Assembly: GCA_947496235.1 (NCBI GenBank)
Contig: CANMCE010000015.1
Span: forward strand, 31,772 to 95,771
Reading direction: 5' to 3'
Length of the DNA stretch: 64,000 bases
Source: an uncultured Glaciecola sp.
GTDB taxonomy: Bacteria; Pseudomonadota; Gammaproteobacteria; Enterobacterales; Alteromonadaceae
In this document: positions 1 to 8,943 of the stretch, piece after piece
Layout of the letters: every line of letters begins with the position of its first letter
How positions within the stretch are numbered: position 1 is the stretch's first letter
Notes under the pieces: model-generated
Databases searched by the model: none
Told to the model about the DNA's origin: nothing
Seen by the model: only the letters and a program-made list of their open reading frames with translations
Position numbers and translations under genes: made by a program

Positions 1-1292
1 GACGCGCCAAATTGCGGTTGTACATCTGGAAATAGCGTATCAGGGCGTCCAGCTGTCTCGTAATCATAAGTTGCATAGCTAAAGGTTATAGTGGTTGCAT
101 CACCAAGGAAATATGAACCATCGAAAGTCATAATATCTTGAGTAGATGTAGAACCATTTGAGGTTGAATCAGCTGAGAAACCACCAACAGAAGCGCCTTC
201 AACTTCACGCTCTGACGTTCTGTAACTAAGGTTTAGTAACAGATCTTCAGTAGGCGCAAAAGTAAACTTACCAAAGTACTCATCACGGGTACTCTTATAC
301 TCTTTAGTTTCGCCGTATGCAGTAGAGCGACTATCTCTGGTCACCACTGGACGATAGTATGAACCATAAAAGAATAAGGTATCTTCAATAAGCGGACCAC
401 TTAAACTGCCCGTCATCCAAGTTCTTTCTTCATCAAACTCTGAAGCAGTTTCAATGTCTCTGTCTGCTTGGAAACTACTTGGTTGAATACGATATTCAAG
501 GTTACCATGGAATTCGTTAGTACCAGACTTAGAGGTTGAATTAATAGAAAAACCGCCTGCACGGTTAAAGCCAATCGCTTTTGCACCACCACGATCGATA
601 GACACGTTGGCGATATCGTGAGTTGAAGGTTCAGATGATAGGTTACCAAATAATGGCAAGGTAATATTAACCCCATCGAACGCATAACTATTATCACGAC
701 CAGAACCACCTGCTGATGGACCTAGTGTGCCGTTCTCTGTTACTTCTACACCAGGAATAATTTTTAATAGATCACGATAATCTTGACCTACTGGTAAGCC
801 TTTAATAACGTCTTCACCAATAGAGTTTGATAATGATGAATCACCAGAACGCACTATTTGCGATCCAGAAATGGTAATTACCTCAGTATCTGCCGACATG
901 CTTGACGATAGGTCAATCATTAAATCAACAGATTGGTCCAAAAGCACTTCTACGTTTAATTGTCTGCTTGCACCATCACTAGATTCTACTAAAACGGTAT
1001 AATACCCAGGAATTAATCCAGGCAAGGTAAATTTACCTGTGCTACTAAGGCCCGATGAACGTGGTTTAGGCATTACCGAACTTGATGCAGTAACGGTAAC
1101 AGTTGATGGGTCGATTCCGATAAGGTTGACCTGACCACTAATTCCACCGGTTTGTTGTGCTACAGCGGGCACACTTACCAAAGCTCCAAGTATTACAGCA
1201 GAAGATATTCCTGCCGAATACTTTTTGAACTTGAAGGTGGATAACACATCCAACGCGCAGCGCGTTGCCAAGGCTATTTTGTTAATCTTCAT
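1..1292 (-). CDS. TonB-dependent receptor with N-terminal carboxypeptidase-regulatory-like domain (5' part only)
   Basis: The gene runs off the left edge, so only about the first 430 residues are visible. A long N-terminal export signal ends near VSVPAVAQQ. A small beta-sandwich domain of the CarboxypepD_reg type follows (ISGQVNL to about residue 110), then a plug domain beginning around ITISGSQIVRSGD with KIIPGVEV and a DNSYAFDGVNI stretch. Receptors of this class sit in the outer membrane and import large ligands with energy from TonB. Two in-frame ATGs lie at 1301 and 1292. The one at 1292 has a GGGA box at better spacing and was chosen. The substrate cannot be told from the visible part. 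The next gene is divergent, with 526 bases between them. Confidence 0.85.
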   Translation of the reverse strand, partial: MKINKIALATRCALDVLSTFKFKKYSAGISSAVILGALVSVPAVAQQTGGISGQVNLIGIDPSTVTVTASSSVMPKPRSSGLSSTGKFTLPGLIPGYYTVLVESSDGASRQLNVEVLLDQSVDLMIDLSSSMSADTEVITISGSQIVRSGDSSLSNSIGEDVIKGLPVGQDYRDLLKIIPGVEVTENGTLGPSAGGSGRDNSYAFDGVNITLPLFGNLSSEPSTHDIANVSIDRGGAKAIGFNRAGGFSINSTSKSGTNEFHGNLEYRIQPSSFQADRDIETASEFDEERTWMTGSLSGPLIEDTLFFYGSYYRPVVTRDSRSTAYGETKEYKSTRDEYFGKFTFAPTEDLLLNLSYRTSEREVEGASVGGFSADSTSNGSTSTQDIMTFDGSYFLGDATTITFSYATYDYETAGRPDTLFPDVQPQFGA

Positions 1293-1818
1293 ATTGTTCA
1301 TTCCCAGTCGAGTTTATTGAATATTGTTGTTTTATTTTGGCAGTCCTTCTATGACTAATATTTAAACTATCAGTTAGCAAAGCAAATTTAAACAAAATAA
1401 TGCGAAATATTTGCAGAAAAGAATAAATAATTACTCACAATAATAAAACCCCAAGTAAACGAATTGATATTAATCAATATGTTAGGTTATTTTTGGAATA
1501 ATTATTCAAATAAGAAAAAAATCTTAAGCAGCGAAAAATGGAAAACGCTATCGACCTTCATCTTCCAAGGTGCAACTTTTTATTAACCATCCTCGTAGGC
1601 GTCGAATTGAAACTATATCTTGTCAACTTGTTGAACTATTCTATGTTATTGTTTATCTACAATAAATTCCGGCTAATCTTAGATAATAAAACACTGGTTT
1701 GGGATAATTCATGTGATTGCAGAAGCATAGCGGGTAATCCGTTCTTACATAAAGCACGTTTTATTATCTGGTCGGGTTTTAAATCAAATTAATCGCATTT
1801 AAGGAAATAACTCACACT
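1293..1818. other. Intergenic region between divergent genes, promoter-bearing, no gene supported
   Basis: This is 526 bases of AT-rich sequence that must hold the outward promoters for the TonB-dependent receptor and the solute-binding protein. An open frame of 84 codons at 1538-1792 has no convincing ribosome binding site and no recognisable domain, so I do not call it. I see no RNA gene or strong terminator here. Confidence 0.5.
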
Positions 1819-2592
1819 ATGTTTAAAAGCATAATCTTTTTTACTTTGATTGTTTTTAGCATGACAGCGCATGCGCAACTTAAATTAGTTGGAAACAAAG
1901 TAGAAACCTTCATTTATGATGATCAAGAACCCGCGCGCTTGATGCGAGTCGTGGAAACTGCTTTGGACAATGCTGGCATTGAGTACTCATTGACATCGAC
2001 CACCCAAGCCTGGTCAGGTAGCGGTTTACGTAGCGGAAAATATAACGGGTACATCGATCATTACAGTTTAAATGAAGAGAACGCGCGCTATGTGTATAGC
2101 AATACTTACGCGACCATTGCCTTGCACGTTGCAAGTCGCAAACAAGGCACTTTGTTGATTAACCGTTTTGATCAGCTAACAGGTCAAAGAATTGGCATTG
2201 AAAAACGTTTTGCTAACACTGACCGATTGCGATCTGAACGCACTGTGAATTGGGCTAGAAGAGATAGTTTTCACGAAAATATTCAACAGCTTTCCGAGGG
2301 CCGCGTGGATTATGTGTTAGCTGACAAACTTATGTTAGCTGAAATCAATAAGCTGTTAATTGCTGTAGACGAAGAACCGCTTATTATTTCTGAGCGTCCT
2401 ATATTAAAGGTGCAAATCAAACTAGCGGTTAACCAAGAGGTCGACGGAGCAATGACACTGTTGAATAAGTTCGACGCAGCAATTAATAAAATGCGAAATC
2501 AGGAGATTTTCGATGAAATCTACCTACCAGCAGCATCTGCACCTAGCATTTTAGACCCGGCGCTGTATTCGGAAATTCTAAGAAAGTGGTAA
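1819..2592 (+). CDS. Periplasmic solute-binding protein, family 3-like
   Basis: The 257-residue protein has a clear signal peptide ending at about AHAQ (residues 17-20). The rest resembles the bacterial extracellular solute-binding protein family 3 fold: an early QEPARLMRVVETALDNAGI stretch, a mid-region GQRIGIEKRF segment starting the second lobe, a VDYVLADKLM hinge-like segment, and the late KLAVNQEVDG strand before the terminal helices. Such proteins bind amino acids or similar small solutes in the periplasm. No ABC permease or ATPase gene is nearby, so this may be an orphan binding protein or a sensor. The substrate is unknown. An AAGGAAA box lies about 12 bases before the ATG, slightly far. 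A thioredoxin-like gene follows after 93 bases and could share its transcript. Confidence 0.7.
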   Translation: MFKSIIFFTLIVFSMTAHAQLKLVGNKVETFIYDDQEPARLMRVVETALDNAGIEYSLTSTTQAWSGSGLRSGKYNGYIDHYSLNEENARYVYSNTYATIALHVASRKQGTLLINRFDQLTGQRIGIEKRFANTDRLRSERTVNWARRDSFHENIQQLSEGRVDYVLADKLMLAEINKLLIAVDEEPLIISERPILKVQIKLAVNQEVDGAMTLLNKFDAAINKMRNQEIFDEIYLPAASAPSILDPALYSEILRKW

Positions 2593-2685
2593 GGAAAGAA
2601 AATAAATCTTGTTCTGGTCTCTTTAGAAAGTTATTAGTCATCCAAACCTGTTTAACAGTCTGGTAGTTTCTTAGGAGCATCAAAC

Positions 2686-3150
2686 ATGGCAAAGTTTTTA
2701 AGTAAAATTGCATTACTTTTAGTTGTAATTACTGTGGTGTTTTTTGGAAATCGCATGCTTCAAGGGCATCTTGGACAACAGGCTGTAAAGTCACTACCGT
2801 TTGAAATATATAATTATGAAGAAGGCTTGCAAGAAGCACAGAGAGCGAACAAACTAATTCTCGCAGACTATTCTGCTATTTGGTGTCCGGTGTGTAGAAA
2901 ACTTGACGAGCAAATTTTTTCTACAGAACAAGTCAGCCAAAAAATCGCCGATTCTTTTGTGTACATTCGACTGGAATACGATTCGGTAGAAGGTAAAGCC
3001 TTTGCTAAGAAATTCGATTTACAAGGTTTTCCTAGAATTATCGCACTTCAACCTGATGGAAATGCCATCACCGAACTACCATTAGTTTTCGATCCTGTTG
3101 AATATTCGAATAATTTACAAAAGGTGCTGTCATCGCTCTCTCAGCACTAG
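2686..3150 (+). CDS. Membrane-anchored thioredoxin-like protein
   Basis: The 154-residue protein begins with one hydrophobic helix (about residues 6-22) that could be an uncleaved anchor or a signal peptide. A thioredoxin fold follows with the active-site motif WCPVC near residue 66 (IWCPVCRKLD). The conserved cis-proline region is QGFPRIIAL. This resembles the DsbD C-terminal/DUF255-like group of periplasmic thioredoxins, which reduce or exchange disulfides in exported proteins. The start is supported by an AGGAGC box 9 bases upstream. The gene lies 164 bases before a small double-glycine peptide gene. A functional link, such as disulfide handling, is conceivable, but that peptide contains no cysteine. 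Confidence 0.8.
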   Translation: MAKFLSKIALLLVVITVVFFGNRMLQGHLGQQAVKSLPFEIYNYEEGLQEAQRANKLILADYSAIWCPVCRKLDEQIFSTEQVSQKIADSFVYIRLEYDSVEGKAFAKKFDLQGFPRIIALQPDGNAITELPLVFDPVEYSNNLQKVLSSLSQH

Positions 3151-3314
3151 TCTTTCTAACGCTACCTTTTAAACTAAATCTGATCTAAATGACAGTAATA
3201 TATATTTCCCAGTTTTGTCATAATCAAATTGTGTTAAGCGCTTTGCTTATTGAAGGCTTATGCACGATGCTGAGAACTATCTACACTAGACATTAAATTT
3301 AAAAAGGATTTTTT

Positions 3315-3476
3315 ATGAAATTAGTCGAAAATGTTAAAGATCTAAGTCAAATATCAGGTGGCGTAATTAAGGAAGAAAAGAAATATGTTCCGCCTATATC
3401 TGGGATATTGGCAATGCCGTTACCGTATTTTTCCGATATACCAACACCGCCCGATACAAATCCGCCGGTATTTTAA
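3315..3476 (+). CDS. Short peptide with a double-glycine leader (candidate bacteriocin or RiPP precursor)
   Basis: This 53-codon gene has a good ribosome binding site (AAAAAGGA, 8 bases before the ATG). The product starts with a 16-residue leader ending LSQISGG. It fits the double-glycine consensus at -8 (D for E), -7 (L), -4 (I), -2 and -1 (GG); the usual -12 leucine is a glutamate. Double-glycine leaders are normally cleaved by the C39 peptidase domain of dedicated ABC exporters. The presumed 37-residue mature part starts VIKEEKKYVPP and is rich in proline (9 residues, several as PP). It has no cysteine and ends PPVF. No C39 exporter or modification enzyme is in this window, so export would need a partner elsewhere. 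The call rests on leader pattern, ribosome binding site and lack of any overlapping gene. Confidence 0.6.
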   Translation: MKLVENVKDLSQISGGVIKEEKKYVPPISGILAMPLPYFSDIPTPPDTNPPVF

Positions 3477-3852
3477 AAATAATTGAGCATTGGATTTGTG
3501 TATGGAACTTTTCGGCCTCAACGAGGTCGGAAGGTTACAATCGTTGAAAAATCAACTATTAATCACATTCAAACATATAAAGCGTAAACTTTAGGGTTTG
3601 CGACTCTTTTATTTTATCTGATTACAGTCCAATCATTTGTTGTCTAAAGATTGACACTCTTTATTTTTTTATTTAACGTTAGCACTGTCATGAATAATTC
3701 ATAATGATATAGATGTTTCTGTTATATCTATCTTCATTAGGCAATTGTTAGTGCTAGAACAAAATAATATTAAATGCAATAAAAATGTGTCAGAGAACTT
3801 TTACTACAGGTTTTTGAGAACGCATTGATACGGCAGTAATCAGGGAACCCAC
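3477..3852. promoter_or_regulatory. Intergenic region upstream of the 993-residue TonB-dependent receptor
   Basis: This is 376 bases of AT-rich sequence without a gene. A short hairpin (CGGCCTC-AAC-GAGGTCG, 3513-3529) lies 37 bases after the small peptide gene and may act as a weak terminator, though it has no T-run. A TTGACA hexamer at 3651-3656 could be a -35 element, but the best -10 candidates nearby are poor. A 7-bp inverted repeat TAGCACT/AGTGCTA sits at 3680-3686 and 3750-3756, and GATATA/TATATC at about 3706-3728 is another. The receptor start is preceded by GGGA. Confidence 0.35.
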
Positions 3853-6834
3853 ATGGTTAACAACAATAAACTTCATAAATTATCTATTGGAGTCATTACA
3901 GCCCTTGGGCTTATGACAGCTCCACAAGTATTCGCACAAGAAGATACTGAAGAAGGCGCAGAAAAGCCGGAACAGATCACTATCGTCGGTTCTCGTATCC
4001 GAACTGATGCTTTTGCGAACGAAACTCCTATCGACATCATCACCATCGAAGATGCTGAAGTTGAAGGTATGAAAACTCTTGGTGAATTACTAAGAACCAG
4101 TACTGCAGCCGCAGGTTCTAGCCAGATCACTGCAGCCTTGACCGTAGGTTTTGTTACCGACGGTGGTACTGGTGCTGAAACAGTTGCTCTTCGTGGTCTA
4201 GGTGCAAATAGAACGTTGATTCTTTTAAACGGTCGTCGTGCAGGTCCTGCCGGTACGCGTGGTGCTACCTCTTCTTTTGACTTGAACAGCTTACCTCTTT
4301 CTGCAATTGAGCGTATTGAAATATTAAAAGACGGTGCATCTGCACTTTACGGTTCTGACGCTGTTGCCGGTGTAATCAACATCATCACTAAAAAAGGTGA
4401 CGATAAAACAATCACTGTTGATATCAGCCAACCACTGGATTCAGGTGGTTCAGACAAACGTATGAACATTTCTTGGGGTGAAGAGTTTGCAGACGGTTCA
4501 ATCCGTGTAACAGCTGACTACAGAAACCAATCAATGTTACGCCGTGGCGACAGAGATTACCTAAACTGTACAGAAAGAAAGCAAACTTACGTTGATACAG
4601 GCGTACGCTCTGATCCTATCGATCCAAGAACAGGCACCTATCACTGTAGCGAAACTGGGTTCGGTTTATGGTTATATGGCGGTGTATCAAGCGCATACGG
4701 TGGAAGCTTACAAGCAGCTTACGACTATGACGGCTTCTTTGCAGCTAACGGTTTTGAAAGCATTAACGAAGCAGATTTGTTTTACTTCAATTCAGCCGGC
4801 GAACGCGTTGATGTTGATTTTACTACGCCTGAAGGTTGGTATCCAGTATCCTACGGTAATGATTACGCGTCAGAAGGTTGGTGGGATCTTCAACATCCAT
4901 ACCTAAGCAATGCTACTTTGTTTCCAGAAACAACAAACGCTTCTTTATACATTACTGGCGAATATAATCTAACTGATAACATTACAATGTTCGGTGAATT
5001 TATACACAGTAGAAGAACAACAGAAACTGATGACTATCGTCAATTCTGGACAGCAGATGTTGGTACATTATCGCCTTCTGTTTTACCAGGCTTTAGCGGC
5101 GCAACTTCTGCAGTCTTCCCTGTAGCATTGACCGATCATTTCAGCTCTGAAATCAATGTAGATTACACTCGTGGTGTTGTTGGTATAATGGGCGATATCG
5201 GCTTCTGGTCTTGGGAATTGTCTTATCAACACAGTTATAACGATGGTACTTATACACAAGACATCATTTTTGATGATTCTATGTGGATGGCACAGGTGAA
5301 TGGGTATCTTGGTACATCGTGTGCTGGTGAAGTCACTGAATTTAGTAACAAGACTTGTGTAGATATTCCTTGGACAGATCCACAATTCCTATATGGTAAC
5401 CGCACGCCTGAACAAATAGATTTCTTGTTTGGTGTTGACGAAGGTAACACCATGTACAGACAGCAAACCTTAGAAGGCTTTATCACTGGCGATTTATTTG
5501 AATTACCAGCAGGTGAAGTGGGCGCTGCATTTGGTTTTCAAGTACAAAAAGACGAAATTGATGACACTCCAGGATATCACACACTTAACGGCAACTCTTG
5601 GGGCTTAAGTAGTGCGGGTATCACAGCAGGTGAGCAAACTACTAAAGCGGTATTTGCAGAATTCCGTGCACCATTAGTTGAAGGTATTAAAGGGATGGAA
5701 TCTCTTGACCTAACCGCTTCTGGTCGTTGGACGGACGTTGATACTTACGGTTCAGATACAACTTTTAAAGTTGGTTTGAATTGGTTGATTTCAGAAGGCT
5801 TTAGTGTTCGCGCTAGTCGTGGTACTTCGTTCCGCTCTCCAGCATTGTTTGAGCTTTTCTTAGCTGAGCAAACAAGTTTCCCTGGCCAAACAGCGATTGA
5901 CCCATGTTTGGATTACACTGGTAACTTTGCAGCAGGTAATATCTCTGAGCGTGTTTATAACAACTGTATTGCAGATGGTGTACCAGCAGACTACGTTCAG
6001 CCTGGCGGTTCAGTACTTTCTGTTACAAGTGGTGGTGAAGGTCGTCTAACGGCAGAAACTTCAACTGCTGAAAGTGTTGGTTTTGTATTTACAAGCCCTG
6101 AAGATACATACGCGTTTTCAATTGACTATTTCAATATCGAAATTTTTGATGAAATTACCGAACTTACTCCAGGTACTATTGTAAGCCGTTGTTACGCATC
6201 TTTAGATTTCGCTAACGAGCCACTATGTGACCTATTCACTCGTCGTGATGGTTTAGGTTCTGGTGACTATGGTATTGACCAAGTTAACGGTGGATATGTT
6301 AACGTAGCCTATCAGGTTGCTCGTGGCGTGGACTATGCGTTTACTTACCAAGATGATTTTGATTTTGGTTCTATTCGCTTTAGAGTAGAGCACACTATGC
6401 AAATCGAGCGTGCTCGTCAGTTATATGAAGATAGCATATATAACAACCGCATCGGTGAAAATGGTAACCCTAAACACGTTGGTGTTGCGCGTTTGACTTA
6501 TAGTAATGACGACTATTCACTTACGTGGACAGCTACTTATTATGATTCAACAAACGATTATGAGTACTATAACAGTGAAACCAATACTTCTACAGTTGGT
6601 GGAGTGCCTGTATACATCATCGACGAAACACCATGGACAACATATCACAGTGTTTCTGGTTCATTTGAAATTGATGACTTCGATTTCACTGTAGGTGTTG
6701 CAAACGTGTTTGATGAAATACCTCCTCAATTGTCTAGCAGCGGCTTCCAGCTTGGTAATACTGCACTATACTCTCAGTATCAGTCAGGATTCTTGGGCCG
6801 TCGTGTATTTGCACAAATTAATTACAACTTCTAA
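3853..6834 (+). CDS. TonB-dependent receptor, 993 residues
   Basis: The protein starts with a signal peptide cleaved near VFA-QE (about residue 28). A plug domain follows (about residues 40-180: ITIVGSRI, VALRGLGANRTLILLNGRR, IERIEILKDGASALYGSDAVAGVINIIT in pieces). A large beta-barrel then runs to the last residue, a terminal phenylalanine (INYNF) as expected for BAM-dependent barrels. It imports a ligand across the outer membrane with TonB/ExbBD energy. Its length and loops fit the large oligopeptide- or glycan-type receptors of Alteromonadales. The gene is followed by a hairpin terminator and, 68 bases on, by a secreted S9 peptidase. This suggests that peptides may be the ligand, but the ligand is an inference. 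The ATG has a GGGA box 5 bases upstream. Confidence 0.92.
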   Translation: MVNNNKLHKLSIGVITALGLMTAPQVFAQEDTEEGAEKPEQITIVGSRIRTDAFANETPIDIITIEDAEVEGMKTLGELLRTSTAAAGSSQITAALTVGFVTDGGTGAETVALRGLGANRTLILLNGRRAGPAGTRGATSSFDLNSLPLSAIERIEILKDGASALYGSDAVAGVINIITKKGDDKTITVDISQPLDSGGSDKRMNISWGEEFADGSIRVTADYRNQSMLRRGDRDYLNCTERKQTYVDTGVRSDPIDPRTGTYHCSETGFGLWLYGGVSSAYGGSLQAAYDYDGFFAANGFESINEADLFYFNSAGERVDVDFTTPEGWYPVSYGNDYASEGWWDLQHPYLSNATLFPETTNASLYITGEYNLTDNITMFGEFIHSRRTTETDDYRQFWTADVGTLSPSVLPGFSGATSAVFPVALTDHFSSEINVDYTRGVVGIMGDIGFWSWELSYQHSYNDGTYTQDIIFDDSMWMAQVNGYLGTSCAGEVTEFSNKTCVDIPWTDPQFLYGNRTPEQIDFLFGVDEGNTMYRQQTLEGFITGDLFELPAGEVGAAFGFQVQKDEIDDTPGYHTLNGNSWGLSSAGITAGEQTTKAVFAEFRAPLVEGIKGMESLDLTASGRWTDVDTYGSDTTFKVGLNWLISEGFSVRASRGTSFRSPALFELFLAEQTSFPGQTAIDPCLDYTGNFAAGNISERVYNNCIADGVPADYVQPGGSVLSVTSGGEGRLTAETSTAESVGFVFTSPEDTYAFSIDYFNIEIFDEITELTPGTIVSRCYASLDFANEPLCDLFTRRDGLGSGDYGIDQVNGGYVNVAYQVARGVDYAFTYQDDFDFGSIRFRVEHTMQIERARQLYEDSIYNNRIGENGNPKHVGVARLTYSNDDYSLTWTATYYDSTNDYEYYNSETNTSTVGGVPVYIIDETPWTTYHSVSGSFEIDDFDFTVGVANVFDEIPPQLSSSGFQLGNTALYSQYQSGFLGRRVFAQINYNF

Positions 6835-6856
6835 AGTGTAAGTGTAAATATTATTC

Positions 6857-6884
6857 AAAGCCCTCGCTAGTCGGGGGCTTTTTT
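6857..6884 (+). terminator. Hairpin terminator after the TonB-dependent receptor gene
   Basis: The stem AAAGCCC(T)CG pairs with CGGGGGCTTT around a CTAGT-type loop and is followed by TTTTTT. It lies between the receptor and the S9 peptidase, so the peptidase may be transcribed by partial read-through or from its own promoter. Confidence 0.8.
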
Positions 6885-6902
6885 ACTTAAGGACATAATA
6901 AA

Positions 6903-8876
6903 ATGAAAGAACGTTTGAAATTACTGGTCAGTAGTATTGCGTTTATCGGTCTGACTTTGTCTTTACCTGCATACTCTGACATCGATAAACCTCTCTTAGA
7001 AAAATACGCGAAACACGCTCAATATCTAGATATAAAAATATCACCTAATGGTACCTATTTAGCACAAACCTCTAGAAACGAAGATGGTGAAGTTTACCTG
7101 ACTGTTTTAGATTTGAAAGAACAAAAAATTGTCTCAATTTCCCAAGGGCGAGGAAAAGAATCAGTCAATTCTTTTGATTGGGTAAATGATGAACGCTTAG
7201 TCCTCGGCATGGCAAGAGAGGTAGGCGCACTGGAAAGCCCTGGAGGCACAGGCGAACTAATAGGGATGAATGCTGACGGCAGTAATAATGTCATTTTGAC
7301 AGGTTGGCGAGCAGAAAGTGGCGATAGAAGATTTGCCCAAATTATCGATTATTTACCAGAGGATCCTGATACTGTGTTAGTGTTAACACGGGAGCTTACG
7401 GGTAAGGACACATATTACGAAATATATAAAATGAAAGTAAGCAATGGTCGTAAAAGTATTGTCACCCGATTACCTTTAAGAGCTTATCAAGGCGCTGGGG
7501 CTCGAGTAATTTTAGACAATAACGGAAATGCACTTGCTATGACTGGCGCAAATCCAAATGAAGATAATAAAGAAACCTTGTTAGCCAGAGAATCCGTAGA
7601 CGCTGAATGGAAAGTCGTAATGGAGAATGGCGCTTATGAGCCTTCGTTTACACCTTACGTATTTTTAGAAGATAATGAAACCATGATAGGTACAAGTACG
7701 TTAGAGACTGATACTTGGTCAATAGCAACTTACAACCTTAAAACTAAAAAACATGAGGTACTTGCATCTCATCCTAAAGTGGATATTTCACCTATTCTCT
7801 ACGAAAAAAATGGTAAAGTAACTGAGGTTTTAGGCGCAACATATGAATATGATGCCATTGAAGCTATTTTCTTTGGGGGTGTAAAAAACACTGTTGATCA
7901 AAGAATTATTGCCAGTTTGAGAAACACTTTCAAAGGACAAGTTGTTTCAATCACTTCTGCAACTCAAGATAACTCAAAGATAATTATTAGAGTAGGTAAC
8001 GCGAATAACCCCACTGTGTTTTATCTTTTTGATAAAAGTATTAGCAAACTAGTTAAGTTAGCAGAAGCGCGCCCATGGTTAAATGAGTTAGATATGCCTG
8101 AATCTAAGATAATTACTTACAAATCGCGCGACGGGTTGGAAATTTCTGCAGTGCTCACTTTGCCTCATGGCGAAGCAAAAGATCTGCCTTTCGTACTTCT
8201 GCCTCATGGTGGACCACACGGCATTAAAGACACTATCACCGGAATGGATCCTGATGCAAAAGTTCTTGCCTCACACGGATACGCGGTTTTGCAGCCAAAT
8301 TATCGTGGTTCTGGTGGTTATGGTTTGCCCTTTTTAAAATCCGGTTTCCGTAATTGGGGAACCAAAATGATTGACGATATGACTGACGGCACTATGTATC
8401 TAGTTAATGAAGGTATTGTGGACAAAAACAGAATGTGTGTCTACGGTGCGTCATATGGTGGTTATGCTGCTTTACAAAATGTCATTAGAGAACCCGATCT
8501 TTATCAATGTACCATTGGATTTGTAGGCGTATATGACCTTGATATGATGTATGATGAAGGGGATATTCCTGAAAATGATGCCGGTACTAACTATTTAGAT
8601 CGTATTCTTCCGCCAAAAGGGGAAGCAAGGGATTTTCAGTCTCCTGTAAAAAATGTGGATAAACTAAAAGTACCTGTGTTTATTATTCAGGGTGAAGATG
8701 ATCAGCGTGTTCCGAAAGAGCAAGCCTTTGCATTAAAAGCTGCCCTTGATGCCAAAAATCATCCCTATGAGTGGATGATGAAAGATGGCGAAGGTCACGG
8801 TTTCTATAAGCCAGAAAACAACGTTGAACGTTGGGAAGCTATGTTGAAATTCTTGGATAAACACACAGCCAAGTAA
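6903..8876 (+). CDS. Secreted S9 family peptidase (prolyl oligopeptidase/acylaminoacyl peptidase type)
   Basis: The 657-residue protein has a signal peptide ending near AYSD (about residue 25). An N-terminal beta-propeller-like region (about 35-390) precedes a C-terminal alpha/beta-hydrolase domain of the Peptidase_S9 family. The catalytic triad is visible: Ser517 in GASYGGYA, an Asp near 600 in GEDDQRVP, and His632 in GEGHGF. HGGPHG and NYRGSGGYG are the oxyanion-hole and family motifs. These enzymes cleave short peptides, often after proline, or remove N-acylated residues. It probably acts in the periplasm on peptides taken up by the TonB-dependent receptor encoded just upstream. S9 enzymes next to TonB receptors also include lasso-peptide isopeptidases, so that alternative is open. 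An AAGGA box sits 9 bases before the ATG. Confidence 0.9.
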   Translation: MKERLKLLVSSIAFIGLTLSLPAYSDIDKPLLEKYAKHAQYLDIKISPNGTYLAQTSRNEDGEVYLTVLDLKEQKIVSISQGRGKESVNSFDWVNDERLVLGMAREVGALESPGGTGELIGMNADGSNNVILTGWRAESGDRRFAQIIDYLPEDPDTVLVLTRELTGKDTYYEIYKMKVSNGRKSIVTRLPLRAYQGAGARVILDNNGNALAMTGANPNEDNKETLLARESVDAEWKVVMENGAYEPSFTPYVFLEDNETMIGTSTLETDTWSIATYNLKTKKHEVLASHPKVDISPILYEKNGKVTEVLGATYEYDAIEAIFFGGVKNTVDQRIIASLRNTFKGQVVSITSATQDNSKIIIRVGNANNPTVFYLFDKSISKLVKLAEARPWLNELDMPESKIITYKSRDGLEISAVLTLPHGEAKDLPFVLLPHGGPHGIKDTITGMDPDAKVLASHGYAVLQPNYRGSGGYGLPFLKSGFRNWGTKMIDDMTDGTMYLVNEGIVDKNRMCVYGASYGGYAALQNVIREPDLYQCTIGFVGVYDLDMMYDEGDIPENDAGTNYLDRILPPKGEARDFQSPVKNVDKLKVPVFIIQGEDDQRVPKEQAFALKAALDAKNHPYEWMMKDGEGHGFYKPENNVERWEAMLKFLDKHTAK

Positions 8877-8899
8877 GCTTATCCAATATATTCCCAAAT

Positions 8900-8931
8900 A
8901 AAAATAGCCATTGAAAAATGGCTATTTTTTT
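8900..8931. terminator. Bidirectional terminator between convergent genes
   Basis: A near-perfect 12-bp stem (AAAATAGCCATT with AATGGCTATTTT, short A-rich loop) has a T-run on both strands. It lies between the S9 peptidase (plus) and glutaryl-CoA dehydrogenase (minus) and can end both transcripts. Confidence 0.85.
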
Positions 8932-8943
8932 ATCTGCTAATTA

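Noticed and set aside
1538..1792. 84-codon plus-strand open frame in the gap upstream of the solute-binding protein
   Set aside because: It has no convincing ribosome binding site, no domain or signal pattern, and it occupies a promoter region between divergent genes.
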